A stretch of DNA of 64,000 bases from VRUE01 sp963745915 (GTDB taxonomy: Bacteria; Actinomycetota; Thermoleophilia; Solirubrobacterales; 70-9): positions 1,736,001 through 1,800,000 of the forward strand of contig CAVUZA010000002.1 of assembly GCA_963745915.1 (NCBI GenBank), given 5' to 3'. Below are positions 1 through 8,345 of this stretch, piece by piece (position 1 is the first letter of the stretch; each line of letters opens with the position of its first letter). A program made the position numbers and the translations under genes. The notes beneath the pieces are model-generated. The model saw only the letters and a list, made by a program, of their open reading frames with translations. It was not told the DNA's origin and did not search any database.

Positions 1-369
1 CATGATCGCCACCCGCTTGCGCTCGGACGACTCGGCGAAGCGGTACTCCATCGCGAAGCGCTCGGCGATCTCGCCGCGGAAGCGGCCGTAGACGGCCTCG
101 CGCTCGGCCTCGGGCACGGCGTCGAAGGCCATCCGCATGAAGAAGCGGCCCTCGTCGGAGGAATGCTGGTCGGCGTCGACGATGTTGAGCCCGTTCTCGG
201 CCAGGAAGCCGCTGACCGCGGCGATCAGGCCGGGGCGGTCGGGGCAGGCGAGCAGCAGGCGGGTTGTCGGCGAGTGGCCGGCGATGCCGGGATGATTGCG
301 GCTGTGACGACTGCCGGCAGCGCCAGCACCCCCGCCGCACGCCGTTTCCCGTACCACCCGCGGGCCCAT
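1..369 (-). CDS. purU: Formyltetrahydrofolate deformylase, N-terminal part (cut by window edge)
   Basis: The minus-strand frame ending at base 1 reads RLLLACPDRPGLIAAVSGFL followed by NIVDADQHSSDEGRFFMRM, the ACT domain that opens PurU; the formyltransferase-like catalytic domain would lie outside the window. PurU hydrolyses 10-formyl-THF to THF and formate, supplying formate for purine synthesis. The start is unclear: homology begins near base 261, where no ATG or GTG is close, and the first in-frame ATG (367-369) adds about 36 unlikely residues and overlaps the divergent permease start. An indel near the true start is possible. The family call is firm; the start is not. Confidence 0.75.
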   Translation of the reverse strand, partial: MGPRVVRETACGGGAGAAGSRHSRNHPGIAGHSPTTRLLLACPDRPGLIAAVSGFLAENGLNIVDADQHSSDEGRFFMRMAFDAVPEAEREAVYGRFRGEIAERFAMEYRFAESSERKRVAIM

Positions 370-1638
370 GCCGGCCGGCGGCGGGGCGAGCGGCTCGGCC
401 TGCGCGAGGCCTGCGCGATGGCGATCGGCGGGATGATCGGCGGCGGCATCTTCAGCGTGCTCGGCGTCACCGTCGAGCTCGCCGGCCACCTCGCCTTCGC
501 CGCATTCGCCCTCGGCGCCGCGATCGCCGCCCTTACCGCCCGCGCCTACGCCCGGCTGGCGATCCGCTCCGGCCGCTCCGGCGGCCCCTTCGCCTACCTG
601 CGCGACGAGGGCCATCCCGACGCCGCTGCCTGGGTCGCCTGGCTGCTGATCGCCGGCTACGTCTTCGCCCTCGCCGTCTACGCCTTCACCTTCGGCCACT
701 ACCTGGCCCACGCGGTCGGCGCCCCGGCCTCGGTCGCGCGCCTGGCCGGCGTCGCCGTGCTCGCCGCCTTCGTCGCGATCAACCTGCGCGGCGTCGCCAC
801 CTCCGGCCTGGCCGAGGACGCCGTGGTCGCGATCAAGCTGGCGGTGCTCGGCGCGATCGCGGTGGCGGGGGTCGCGGCGCTCTCCGGCGAGCGCCTGGCG
901 CCGCTCGACGACCGCGGCCTGCTCGGCGTCTTCCTCGCCACCGGGCTGATCTTCGTCGCCTACGAGGGCTTCGAGCTGCTGCCCTACGACTACGACGACC
1001 TCGAGCGCCCCCGTCTCACCCTGCCCCGGGCGCTCTACATCTCGGTCGCGGTCGTCGCCCTCGTTTACGTCGGCGTCACCCTCGCCGCCCAGATGCTGGT
1101 CGACGACCGCGCCCTGATCGCCGAGAAGGAGGTCGCCTTCGCCCTGGTCGGCAAGCAGGCGATGGGCACCTTCGGGCTCTGGGCGGCGACCGCCGCGGCC
1201 GCCTTCTCGACCGGCTCGGCGATCAACGCGACGCTCTTCTCGACCGCGCGCCTGGTGCGCGACGTCAGCGCCGCCGGCGAGCTGCCCGCCGCCCTGGGCG
1301 CCGAGCGGCGCGGCCTGCCGGCGGCCGCGGTCGCCTGGATCGCCCTCGCCGGCGCCGCCTTCTCGCTGCTGCCGGGGATAACCGAGGTCGTCGCCTTCGG
1401 CTCGCTCACCTTCCTCCTCGTCTTCGGCCTGGTCAACCTCCTGCACGCCCGCCACACGGCGCGTCCCGGCTGGGATCGCGGCCTCGCCCGGCTCGGCGCC
1501 GCCGCCTGCTTCGCCGCCGCCTGCGCGCTGCTCTACGAGCTGGTCCGCCACGACGCCGCGGGGCTGGCCCTGATCGCCGCCTGCGCCGCCGCGATCGGCG
1601 CCGCCCGGCTCGCCTTCGTCGAGGGGCGGCATGCCTGA
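292..1638 (+). CDS. APC-superfamily amino acid permease
   Basis: A 448-residue integral membrane protein, normal length for the amino acid-polyamine-organocation superfamily. The signature LGLREACAMAIGGMIGGGIF (about residues 36-54) is the broken first helix that binds substrate backbone in APC carriers. About a dozen hydrophobic segments follow, including a helix with the FVAYEGFELL pattern near residue 222. Substrate cannot be read from sequence. ATG at 292 is chosen because the reading frame upstream runs into purU on the other strand; GTG at 304 is an alternative. It overlaps the following P-type ATPase gene by 8 bases, so the two are probably co-transcribed. Confidence 0.85.
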   Translation: MIAAVTTAGSASTPAARRFPYHPRAHAGRRRGERLGLREACAMAIGGMIGGGIFSVLGVTVELAGHLAFAAFALGAAIAALTARAYARLAIRSGRSGGPFAYLRDEGHPDAAAWVAWLLIAGYVFALAVYAFTFGHYLAHAVGAPASVARLAGVAVLAAFVAINLRGVATSGLAEDAVVAIKLAVLGAIAVAGVAALSGERLAPLDDRGLLGVFLATGLIFVAYEGFELLPYDYDDLERPRLTLPRALYISVAVVALVYVGVTLAAQMLVDDRALIAEKEVAFALVGKQAMGTFGLWAATAAAAFSTGSAINATLFSTARLVRDVSAAGELPAALGAERRGLPAAAVAWIALAGAAFSLLPGITEVVAFGSLTFLLVFGLVNLLHARHTARPGWDRGLARLGAAACFAAACALLYELVRHDAAGLALIAACAAAIGAARLAFVEGRHA

Positions 1639-3487
1639 GGCGCTCGCCGCCGAGGCCCGGCCGCGGCTGCTGGCCCTCGCCTGCCTGCTGCTGATCGCGC
1701 TCGGCGGCCTGCTCGCCCTGCTCGGTGCCGGGACGGCCGCCGACGCGGTCTGGGCGGCGACCGTCGCCCTGATGCTGGTGCCGCTCACCTGGTCGATCGT
1801 CCGCACCCTGGCCGCGGGCCGGGTCGGGGTCGACGCGATCGCCCTGGTGGCGATGGCCGGGGCGCTGGCGGTTGGCGAATACCTGGCCGGGGCGGTGATC
1901 GCGCTGATGCTCTCCGGCGGCAACGCGCTCGAGGCCTCGGCCTCGCGCCGGGCGCGGCGCGAGCTGACCGCGCTGCTCGAGCGGATGCCGAGCGTCGCCC
2001 ATCGCCGCGCCGCCGCCGGCGGCTGGGAGGAGGTGCCGGTCGGCGAGCTCGCGGTCGGCGACCTGGTCCTCGTCCGCGCCGGCGAGCTGGTGCCGGCCGA
2101 CGGCGCCGTGGGCAGCGACGAGGCGACGCTCGACGAGTCGGCGCTGACCGGCGAGTCGCTGCCGGTCGCCTGCGCCCGCGGCGCCGCGGTGCAGAGCGGC
2201 GTCGCCAACGCCGGCGGCGCCTTCGAGCTGCGGGTGACGCGGCCGGCGGCGGAGAGCGCCTACGCCAACCTGGTTCGCCTCGTGCGCGCTGCCGAGACCG
2301 AGCGGGCGCCCTTCGTGCGGCTGGCGGATCGCTACGCGGCCTTCTTCCTGCCGCTCACCCTGCTCGTCGCCGCCGCGGCGTGGGTCGCCAGCGGCGACCC
2401 GGTCCGCGCCGTCGCCGTGCTCGTCGTCGCCACCCCCTGCCCGCTGATCCTGGCGGCGCCGATCGCGATCGTCTCCGGCGTCTCGCGGGCGGCGCGCTTC
2501 GGGGTGATCGTCAAGGGCGGCGGCGCGATCGAGCGGCTCGGCGAGGCGCGCACCGTGCTGCTCGACAAGACCGGCACCCTCACCCTCGGCGCGCCGGCGA
2601 TCGAGCGCCTGGTCGCGCTCGGCGAGCAGAGCGAGGAGGAGGTCCTGCGCCTGGCCGCCTCGCTCGACCAGCTCTCCGCCCACGTGCTGGCCGAGGCGCT
2701 GGTGCACGAGGCCGAGCGTCGCGGCCTCGACCTGGCCGAGCCGGTGGGCGCGGTCGAGGACCCGGGCCAGGGGATCGAGGGGACGGTCGAGGGCCGCCGC
2801 GTGGCGCTCGGCGGCCCGCACTGGCTGGCGGCGCGCGGTGTCGACGTGGCCGCTGCCGTGGCGGTCGGCGACGGCGGCGGCGAGGAGGGCCTGGCCAAGG
2901 TCGCGATCGCCGTCGACGGTCGCCTCGCCGGCGTCGCGGTGATGGCCGACCGCCTGCGCGAGGACGCCGGCCGCCTCGCCGCGGCGCTGCGCGAGGCCGG
3001 CGTGCGCCGGGTGGCGATGGTGACCGGCGACCGGGCCGAGGTCGCCGAGCGGATCGCGGTCGAGGCCGGCCTCGACCGCGTCTACGCCGAGCGGACGCCC
3101 GAGCAGAAGCTCGACGTGGTGCGCGAGGCGCGCGCCGACCCGGGCCTGGCGCCGGTGGTGATGGTCGGCGACGGCGTCAACGACGCGCCCGCCCTCGCCC
3201 TCGCCGACGTCGGCATCGCGATGGGCGGCCCGGGGGCGACGGTCTCCTCCGACACCGCCGACGCGGTGATCGCCGTCGACCGCGTCGACCGGGTCGCGAC
3301 CGCGGTCGAGATCGGCCGCCGCTCGCTGGCGATCGCCCGCCAGAGCGTCCTGGTCGGCATCGGCCTCAGCCTGGTCGCGATGGGCTTCGCCGCCGCCGGC
3401 CACATCCCCCCGGTCGCCGGCGCCCTGCTGCAGGAGGGCATCGACGTCGCGGTGATCGTCAATGCCCTCCGCGCCCTGACGGACTAG
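1631..3487 (+). CDS. Heavy-metal P1B-type ATPase
   Basis: A 618-residue P-type ATPase. Visible are the actuator motif TGES (about residue 174), the membrane ion-site motif TPCPL (about 266), the phosphorylation loop DKTGTLT (about 310, Asp acceptor) and the hinge GDGVNDAPAL (about 513). The metal motif is CPL rather than CPC, as in several actinobacterial metal exporters, and no N-terminal CxxC metal-binding domain precedes the first helices. It likely exports a divalent metal across the plasma membrane using ATP; the metal is unassigned. The start overlaps the permease end by 8 bases. The convergent gene downstream is a copper-protein-like lipoprotein, which fits but does not prove copper. 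Confidence 0.88.
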   Translation: MPEALAAEARPRLLALACLLLIALGGLLALLGAGTAADAVWAATVALMLVPLTWSIVRTLAAGRVGVDAIALVAMAGALAVGEYLAGAVIALMLSGGNALEASASRRARRELTALLERMPSVAHRRAAAGGWEEVPVGELAVGDLVLVRAGELVPADGAVGSDEATLDESALTGESLPVACARGAAVQSGVANAGGAFELRVTRPAAESAYANLVRLVRAAETERAPFVRLADRYAAFFLPLTLLVAAAAWVASGDPVRAVAVLVVATPCPLILAAPIAIVSGVSRAARFGVIVKGGGAIERLGEARTVLLDKTGTLTLGAPAIERLVALGEQSEEEVLRLAASLDQLSAHVLAEALVHEAERRGLDLAEPVGAVEDPGQGIEGTVEGRRVALGGPHWLAARGVDVAAAVAVGDGGGEEGLAKVAIAVDGRLAGVAVMADRLREDAGRLAAALREAGVRRVAMVTGDRAEVAERIAVEAGLDRVYAERTPEQKLDVVREARADPGLAPVVMVGDGVNDAPALALADVGIAMGGPGATVSSDTADAVIAVDRVDRVATAVEIGRRSLAIARQSVLVGIGLSLVAMGFAAAGHIPPVAGALLQEGIDVAVIVNALRALTD

Positions 3488-3498
3488 CAGCGGTACAG

Positions 3499-4011
3499 CT
3501 ACTTGACGGTGATCGTCCCGTACATGCCCTGCGCGTAGTGGCCGGGCAGGTTGCAGAAGATCACGTACTTGCCGGGTTCGAGGTCGAACTCTTCCGACTT
3601 GGTGTCGCCGGCCTCGACGTCGGCGATCTCGCCGATCTCTTCGGCTTCTTCGTCGAGCTTCTCCTCGTTGACGTCGCCGTTGGATTCGGTCGGCAGGCTG
3701 GCCGGGTTCTTGTTCGACTTGAACACCACCAACTCATGCTCGACCGAGCCTTCGTTCGGCGCTTCGATCGTCTGCGGCCCGGCTTCCAGCGCGGTGTTCT
3801 GTGGGGCGAAGAAGTAGTCGCCCATCTTGATTTCGACCGTCTTGCCGCCACCGCTCGTGGCCGACCCACCGCCCGCGGCACCCTCCGACTGCTCCGCCTC
3901 GGTCGTGGTCGTGGTCGTTTCGTCGTCGCCGCCTCCGCAGCCGGCAATCGCGAACACGGCGATCGCCATCAGCGCAAGCGCGACGGCTGAGCGCTGCATG
4001 GGAACCGTCAT
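3499..4011 (-). CDS. Cupredoxin-like lipoprotein
   Basis: A 170-residue secreted protein. The N-terminus has a lipoprotein signal ending AIAGCGGG, then a low-complexity Thr/Glu/Gly/Ser linker. The C-terminal part matches a plastocyanin/azurin-like fold with blue-copper ligands in the expected order: His in VEHELVV, then Cys, His and Met in IFCNLPGHYAQGM. It is probably a periplasm-facing, lipid-anchored electron carrier or copper binder. The start is ATG at 4009-4011, preceded by a good AGGTGG ribosome site; the upstream extension to 4056 lacks one. It differs from the second cupredoxin gene at 40290-40745 but has the same architecture. Confidence 0.85.
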   Translation of the reverse strand: MTVPMQRSAVALALMAIAVFAIAGCGGGDDETTTTTTEAEQSEGAAGGGSATSGGGKTVEIKMGDYFFAPQNTALEAGPQTIEAPNEGSVEHELVVFKSNKNPASLPTESNGDVNEEKLDEEAEEIGEIADVEAGDTKSEEFDLEPGKYVIFCNLPGHYAQGMYGTITVK

Positions 4012-4151
4012 TTTCCACCTCTCATCTTTCGGATGCGCGGATCGGGCACCGCGCATCGCTTGGCGACGAAATCAATTCACAAATCGATGTCACGTTCATC
4101 CGCAGCCCACCGCAGCGCCGATCCGCAGATCCCCGCATCCCAGCAGCCGTG

Positions 4152-4210
4152 CCGAATCTCGCCCATGGCGGGCTGAGAAATTCGGTGCAGGCCGGGTTGC
4201 CGGCCGCACC
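4152..4210. other. Two abutting strong hairpins in a divergent intergenic region
   Basis: Hairpin 1 pairs CCGAAT (4152-4157) with ATTCGG (4180-4185), with CTC/GAG and GCCC/GGGC stacked inside. Hairpin 2 pairs GGTGC (4184-4188) with GCACC (4206-4210) and GGCCGG (4190-4195) with CCGGCC (4200-4205) around a GTTG loop. They sit between the divergent cupredoxin and Rpf-like genes, so they lie in a 5' leader on either strand. No U-tract follows. The rest of 4012-4264 shows no gene. Confidence 0.55.
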
Positions 4211-4264
4211 TTCGCGCCGCCGCCCGTGCCTGCGATCGTGGCAATCGTCACGCGCTTGTGAGCA

Positions 4265-4810
4265 GTGTGCGCCCGGTCACGCTCCGGGGCCGCGAGGACC
4301 GGCACGGTACCCCGCTTGCTCACAAAACGCACATATTTGATTCCCGTCCTGATCGCGCTCGTCGCCTTCCCGGCCGCGGCGCTGGCCGCGACCGGCACCG
4401 ACTCGGTCGCCGAGCCGCGGATCGGCCTCGGCCCGGCGCAGCCGGTGAAGATCGCCGTGCTGCACCGGCCCGTTGCCCGCTTCCATCGCACGATCCGCCT
4501 CGCCAAGCGGCGGATTGCCCGCGCCCGGCGGGCCGAGCGCCGCCGCCAGCGCCGCGAGCTCTACGCCAGCCTGCCCGGCGGCGTCTCGCAGGCGACCCTC
4601 GACTCGATCGCCGCCTGCGAGTCGGGCGGCGACCCGGCCGCCGTCTCCTCTAGTGGCACCTACCGCGGCAAGTACCAGTTCAGCGTCGGCACCTGGGCAT
4701 CGGTCGGCGGCTCGGGAGACCCGGCCGCCGCCCCCGAGGCCGAGCAGGACTACCGCGCGGCGCTGCTCTACGCCGCCTCGGGCTCCAGCCCCTGGCCGAT
4801 CTGCGGCTGA
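4265..4810 (+). CDS. Secreted Rpf-like transglycosylase
   Basis: The C-terminal ~75 residues match the resuscitation-promoting-factor/transglycosylase-like domain: IAACESGGDP with the catalytic Glu, then YRGKYQFSVGTW, and a closing PWPICG. Such enzymes cleave peptidoglycan glycan strands and help dormant or dividing actinobacteria to grow. A hydrophobic signal segment (YLIPVLIALVAFPAAALA) precedes a basic linker rich in Arg. The start is uncertain: GTG at 4265 gives 181 residues, but TTG codons just before the signal segment (about 4316) would give a more usual signal peptide. It stands alone, transcribed away from the cupredoxin gene. Confidence 0.82.
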   Translation: MCARSRSGAARTGTVPRLLTKRTYLIPVLIALVAFPAAALAATGTDSVAEPRIGLGPAQPVKIAVLHRPVARFHRTIRLAKRRIARARRAERRRQRRELYASLPGGVSQATLDSIAACESGGDPAAVSSSGTYRGKYQFSVGTWASVGGSGDPAAAPEAEQDYRAALLYAASGSSPWPICG

Positions 4811-4841
4811 GCCACCCGGCGGGCCTCGTAGGATCCCGCAG

Positions 4842-5687
4842 GTGAGCGACGCGGTCCCCACACCCGATCCGAAGGGGCCGGCGCGCAAGCCGCCGCGGGA
4901 GGCGGTCGCCGAGGCCCGGGTGCGGGTGCCGACCCGGGGCAACCGCCGCCTCGAGGCCTTCCTCGAGGCGGTCAACGCCGACGAGCAGGTGCGGGCCTGG
5001 TGGTACATGGCCCAGGTCCACGCCGAGCGGCTGGGGATGTCCGACCACTCCTGGGTCCACGTGCAGATCGTGCTCAACATCGCCCTGCGGCTGCTGCGGC
5101 TGCTGGTCAAGGCCGGGGTCGAGCCGGCGGTCGTCGCCGACCACGCGATGTCGGCGCGCGACGCCGAGGTCGTCGTCGCCGGCGGCGCCCTGCTGCACGA
5201 CGTCGGCATGTCGATCCACCGTGCCGATCACGAGGCCTACAGCCTCTTCCTCGCCAACGGGGCGCTGCAGCGGCTGCTGGCCGAGTCCTACCGCGAGCCG
5301 CAGCGGACGATCGTCGCCTCGGAGATCCTGCACGCGATCATCGGCCACCGCCGCCGCGGCCAGCCCTACACGCTGGAGGCCGGCGTGGTGCGGGTCGCCG
5401 ACGCGCTCGACATGGCCCAGGGCCGCACCCGGCTGCCGCTCGAGGCGGGCCAGGAGGGAATCCACTCGATCTCCGCCGCCGCCGTCGACGAGGTGCGGAT
5501 CGAGGCCGGCGAGGAGCGTCCGGTGCGGATCGAGATCGAGCTCAACAACTCGGCCGGGATCTTCCAGGTCGACGACCTGCTGGCGACCAAGATCCGCGAC
5601 ACGCCGCTGGACGGCAGGGTCGAAGTCGTGGCCAGCATCGAGGGCGAGTCCGAGAAGCGCCTGCTCAGCGGCTTCAAGCTGGGCTGA
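4842..5687 (+). CDS. HD-domain phosphohydrolase
   Basis: A 281-residue protein with HD-superfamily metal motifs: His in DHSWVHVQIV, then LLHDVGMSIHRADHE (the paired His-Asp), and later HAIIGHRRRG and RVADALDMAQGR. HD proteins of this type are metal-dependent phosphohydrolases acting on nucleotides or related phosphates; the substrate here is unknown. GTG at 4842 follows the Rpf-like stop by 31 bases. A C-terminal ~100-residue region (VRIEIELNNSAGIFQVDDLL) resembles the effector part of larger HD hydrolases. No membrane segment is seen, so it is cytoplasmic. Confidence 0.78.
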   Translation: MSDAVPTPDPKGPARKPPREAVAEARVRVPTRGNRRLEAFLEAVNADEQVRAWWYMAQVHAERLGMSDHSWVHVQIVLNIALRLLRLLVKAGVEPAVVADHAMSARDAEVVVAGGALLHDVGMSIHRADHEAYSLFLANGALQRLLAESYREPQRTIVASEILHAIIGHRRRGQPYTLEAGVVRVADALDMAQGRTRLPLEAGQEGIHSISAAAVDEVRIEAGEERPVRIEIELNNSAGIFQVDDLLATKIRDTPLDGRVEVVASIEGESEKRLLSGFKLG

Positions 5688-5693
5688 GGGGGC

Positions 5694-5951
5694 TCAGCCG
5701 TAGCGCTCGAGGTCGTAGCGGCGGCGTTCTTTGCGCTTCTCGAGGCCGCCCTGGACCAGCGAGAGGACGATCACGAGGACGGCGAAGAAGCCGATCACGC
5801 CGAAGCAGAAGAAGGTCACGGTCTTGTCGGTGACCCGGCCGGCGAGGCCGACTCCGTCCTCGGCCAGCGCCAGCGGCGCTGCCACCAGCAGCGCGAGCAG
5901 CGCCGCGCTCAGGGCGGCGGCGATGCTGGTCGGGCGCGAGGGTGCCTTCAC
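5694..5951 (-). CDS. Small membrane protein, unknown
   Basis: An 85-residue product from GTG at 5949-5951. It has an N-terminal hydrophobic segment resembling a signal peptide (AALSAALLALLVAAPLALAE), a short loop, a second helix (VTFFCFGVIGFFAVLVIVLS) and a very basic tail ending KRKERRRYDLERYG. It sits tail-to-tail with the HD gene and head-to-head with uppP. No family is recognised. A longer frame up to 6029 exists but its extra residues look random. Confidence 0.5.
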   Translation of the reverse strand: MKAPSRPTSIAAALSAALLALLVAAPLALAEDGVGLAGRVTDKTVTFFCFGVIGFFAVLVIVLSLVQGGLEKRKERRRYDLERYG

Positions 5952-6028
5952 GCCCGGCAATCTAGCGCACGGCGGCGGCGTCGAGCGCTTCATCGCAGCT
6001 TTAGCCGCTTCCATAGGATTCCCCGCCA

Positions 6029-6871
6029 ATGTCCGAGCTAGAGGCCCTGCTGCTGGGGGTGGTCCAGGGGCTGACCGAGTTCCTGCCGATCTCCTCCTCC
6101 GGTCACCTGATCGTCGTCCCCTGGCTGCAGGACTACACCTTCCTGCTCGAACACCCCGACTTCAACAAGACCTTCGACGTCGCCCTGCACGCCGGGACGC
6201 TGGTCGCCGCGATCGCCTATTTCAGGCGCGAGGTCGTCGCCCTCACCCGCGGCTTCCTCTCCGCCTGCGCCCAGCGCACGATCGCCAGCCGCGACCAGCG
6301 GCTCTCGGTGGCGATCGCGATCGCCACCGTGCCGGCGGTGATCGCCGGCGGCCTCTTCGCCGACCTCTTTGAAGAAAGCCTCGGCGAGCCCTGGATGATC
6401 GGCATCCAGCTGATCTTCTTCGGCTGGCTGCTGCTGCTCGCCGACCGCCTGCCGCAGAGCAAGGGGCTGGACGGCGCCTCGCTCGGCGACGGCCTCAAGA
6501 TCGGCCTCGCCCAGGTATTGGCCCTGGCGCCGGGGACCTCGCGCTCGGGGATCACGATCACCGCCGGGCGCTGGCTCGGCCTCGACCGCGACGCGGCGGC
6601 GCGCTTCTCGTTCCTGATGCTGATCCCGATCGTCGCCGGCGCCACCGTCTACAAGGCGGCGACCGCCGTCCACGACGGCCTGCCCAGCGGCGTCGCCGGG
6701 CCGATGATCGTCGGCACGATCGCCGCCGCCGTCTCCGGCTACCTGGCGATCGCCTTCCTGCTGCGCCTGGTGCGCACCTCCAGCTACCGGCCCTTCGTCT
6801 ACTACCGCTACGTCGCCGGCGCCGCGATCCTGCTGATCATCGCCACCGGCCTGCGCCCGGCGACCTTCTGA
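6029..6871 (+). CDS. uppP: Undecaprenyl-diphosphatase
   Basis: A 280-residue integral membrane phosphatase of the UppP/BacA family. Two family signatures are clear: GLTEFLPISSSGHLIV near the N-terminus and APGTSRSGITITAGR near residue 168, which together form the active site. It dephosphorylates undecaprenyl pyrophosphate to recycle the lipid carrier for peptidoglycan and other wall polymers, and confers bacitracin resistance when overexpressed. Length and motif spacing are normal. It is a single gene closed by a strong hairpin at 6898-6927. Confidence 0.95.
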   Translation: MSELEALLLGVVQGLTEFLPISSSGHLIVVPWLQDYTFLLEHPDFNKTFDVALHAGTLVAAIAYFRREVVALTRGFLSACAQRTIASRDQRLSVAIAIATVPAVIAGGLFADLFEESLGEPWMIGIQLIFFGWLLLLADRLPQSKGLDGASLGDGLKIGLAQVLALAPGTSRSGITITAGRWLGLDRDAAARFSFLMLIPIVAGATVYKAATAVHDGLPSGVAGPMIVGTIAAAVSGYLAIAFLLRLVRTSSYRPFVYYRYVAGAAILLIIATGLRPATF

Positions 6872-6897
6872 GCTGAGCGAATCCGTCCCCAAAAAGA

Positions 6898-6927
6898 GCG
6901 AACGGCCCGGGGCAGTGGGCCGTTCGC
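6898..6927. terminator. Perfect 11-bp hairpin after uppP
   Basis: GCGAACGGCCC (6898-6908) pairs perfectly with GGGCCGTTCGC (6917-6927) across an 8-nt loop, 27 bases after the uppP stop. No U-run follows, as seems usual for hairpins in this window. The remaining ~230 bases to the next gene hold a PHO-box-like site. Confidence 0.65.
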
Positions 6928-7049
6928 GGTGACGAGAGAGGAGTCTCGTGAGGTCGAAGTGTGCCGGGAGCGGGGCCGGCGGGGTGAAGATTCGGAGAAT
7001 CGACCCCGCGCGGATCGCCGCGCTTTCCCGCAAATTCGGGACATTCTCC

Positions 7050-7066
7050 TGTGAAAATCCTGTAAA
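7050..7066 (-). promoter_or_regulatory. PHO-box-like repeat upstream of the response regulator
   Basis: TGTGAA (7050-7055) and TGTAAA (7061-7066) are 11 bases apart. Read on the minus strand they are TTTACA and TTCACA, the direct-repeat pattern bound by PhoB/PhoP-type regulators. The site lies ~95 bases before the regulator start. It suggests autoregulation; its reverse orientation leaves open which promoter it serves. Confidence 0.5.
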
Positions 7067-7161
7067 CGCAGGGATTTTGGGATTCTCGCCGTCGTCCTCT
7101 GCGCTTATGATCCCGGCGTCGCTTCCATGTGCGCTCCCGCGCCCCGAACGGCAACCGCCAT

Positions 7162-7944
7162 TTGAACCAGCAGCAGACCATCCGGCTTGCGGTAATCGAC
7201 GATGACAGCGGCTTCGTCACCGTGCTCTCCAAGCGCACCGAGGCGGCCGGCTGGCAGCAGCGCGTGCTGAGCACCTCGGTCCCGCCCGAGGAGCTGGTGG
7301 CGATGAAGCTGGGCGCCCTGCTGGTCGACATCGCCGTGCTCGGCGACGACGCCTGGCCCTACCTCGAGCGGGTCTGCGGGATGCTGCCCGACCTCGGCGT
7401 CGTCGTCTGCACCGGACGCTCGACTGTCGCCCAGCGGGTGCGCGGCCTGCGGCTCGGGGTCGACGACTGGGTATCCAAGCCCTGCCACCCGGAGGAGGTG
7501 ATGGCCAGGATCGAGGCCGTCTCGCGCCGCCGCCGGCGCAGCCGCTCCGGGGTCGAGACCGGCCCGATGGTCGCCGGCGAGCTGCAGATCCGGGCCGACC
7601 AGTTCCAGGCCTTCGTCGGCGACGGCAGCCTCGACCTCACCCGGCGCGAGTTCGAGCTGCTGCAGCTGCTCGCCGACGCCAAGGGCCAGGTGCTCGAGCG
7701 CGAGGCGATCTACCAGCGGGTCTGGGGCTACGCGATGGCCCACGGCGACCGCTCGGTCGACGTCTTCATCCGCAAGCTGCGCCAGAAGCTGGAGAAGCGC
7801 TCGCCCGGCTGGCGCTACATCCACACCCACTTCGGCGTCGGCTACCGCTTCGACCCCGAGCCCAGCGCCGCCGCCGCGGCGGCGTCCGCCGGCCCGGCCG
7901 CCGCCGATTCACAAGTAGTTCACAGCAGCTTTACGGCCGCGTAA
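7162..7944 (+). CDS. OmpR/PhoB-family response regulator
   Basis: A 260-residue protein. The receiver domain (about residues 7-125) opens with the acidic cluster VIDDD and has the likely phospho-acceptor Asp in LLVDIAVLG and the conserved Lys in DWVSKPCHPEEV. The C-terminal winged helix (about 140-240) has the PhoB-type FELLQLL, VWGYAMAHGDRSVDVFIRKL and GVGYRF motifs. TTG at 7162 is chosen because homology starts at once (QTIRLAVIDDD); GTG at 7129 is an alternative. With PHO-box-like repeats at both ends and pst genes downstream, it probably controls phosphate starvation genes. No histidine kinase gene is in the window. Confidence 0.85.
   Translation: MNQQQTIRLAVIDDDSGFVTVLSKRTEAAGWQQRVLSTSVPPEELVAMKLGALLVDIAVLGDDAWPYLERVCGMLPDLGVVVCTGRSTVAQRVRGLRLGVDDWVSKPCHPEEVMARIEAVSRRRRRSRSGVETGPMVAGELQIRADQFQAFVGDGSLDLTRREFELLQLLADAKGQVLEREAIYQRVWGYAMAHGDRSVDVFIRKLRQKLEKRSPGWRYIHTHFGVGYRFDPEPSAAAAAASAGPAAADSQVVHSSFTAA
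7908..7935 (+). promoter_or_regulatory. Triple PHO-box-like repeat
   Basis: TTCACA at 7908-7913, TTCACA at 7919-7924 and TTTACG at 7930-7935 follow an exact 11-base pitch. The array covers the last codons of the response regulator and ends 46 bases before the next gene. This is the classic layout of a PhoB/PhoP site and likely drives the stand-alone winged-helix gene. Confidence 0.6.
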
Positions 7945-7980
7945 CCCGGCCGTTCGCGGCGGCCGGCGATCCTGGCCGGG

Positions 7981-8268
7981 ATGCTGGAGATACGCCCCGA
8001 GGAGCACGCGGCGCTGGTCGACGGCAGGCCGCTCAGCCTGACCATGCGCGAGCTGCAGCTGCTCACCACGCTGGCCTCGCACCCGCAGCGGATCCTCACC
8101 CGCGAGGAGCTCTACGCCGAGGTCTGGGGCCGCTCCCCGCGCCACGACGACCGCTCGGTCGACGTCTACGTCAGCCGCCTGCGCTCGAAGCTGAACGAGG
8201 CCATCCCCGGCCAGCGGCTGATCCACACCCACAGCGGCATCGGCTACCGCTTCGCCCCCGAGGAATGA
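7981..8268 (+). CDS. Stand-alone PhoB-type winged-helix DNA-binding protein
   Basis: A 95-residue protein that is only a Trans_reg_C winged-helix domain: MRELQLLTTLAS, EELYAEVWGRSPRHDDRSVD, LRSKLNEAIPG and GIGYRFAPEE. It lacks a receiver domain, and no receiver remnant is found in any frame just upstream, where the sequence codes the end of the full regulator. Its ATG at 7981 fits the domain start. It aligns well with the C-terminal half of the neighbour, so it may be a partial duplication that could compete at the same sites or act without phosphorylation. Function is inferred. Confidence 0.75.
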   Translation: MLEIRPEEHAALVDGRPLSLTMRELQLLTTLASHPQRILTREELYAEVWGRSPRHDDRSVDVYVSRLRSKLNEAIPGQRLIHTHSGIGYRFAPEE

Positions 8269-8345
8269 GCCGGAGCGGGCTCGCCGGGGGCCTTCGGCGC
8301 CCGCGCCGCTCGCGTAGCGGCCGTTCGGATGGGCTCCGCCGCGGC

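Noticed and set aside
1433..3403. Long minus-strand frame opposite the P-type ATPase gene (656 codons)
   Set aside because: Arg/Asp/Gly-rich product typical of the antisense of high-GC genes; the plus strand carries all ATPase motifs.
4060..4264. ydaO (c-di-AMP) riboswitch before the Rpf-like gene
   Set aside because: The expected conserved blocks, such as GGGGTGAATC and GTCAGCTAACC-like segments, are not present.
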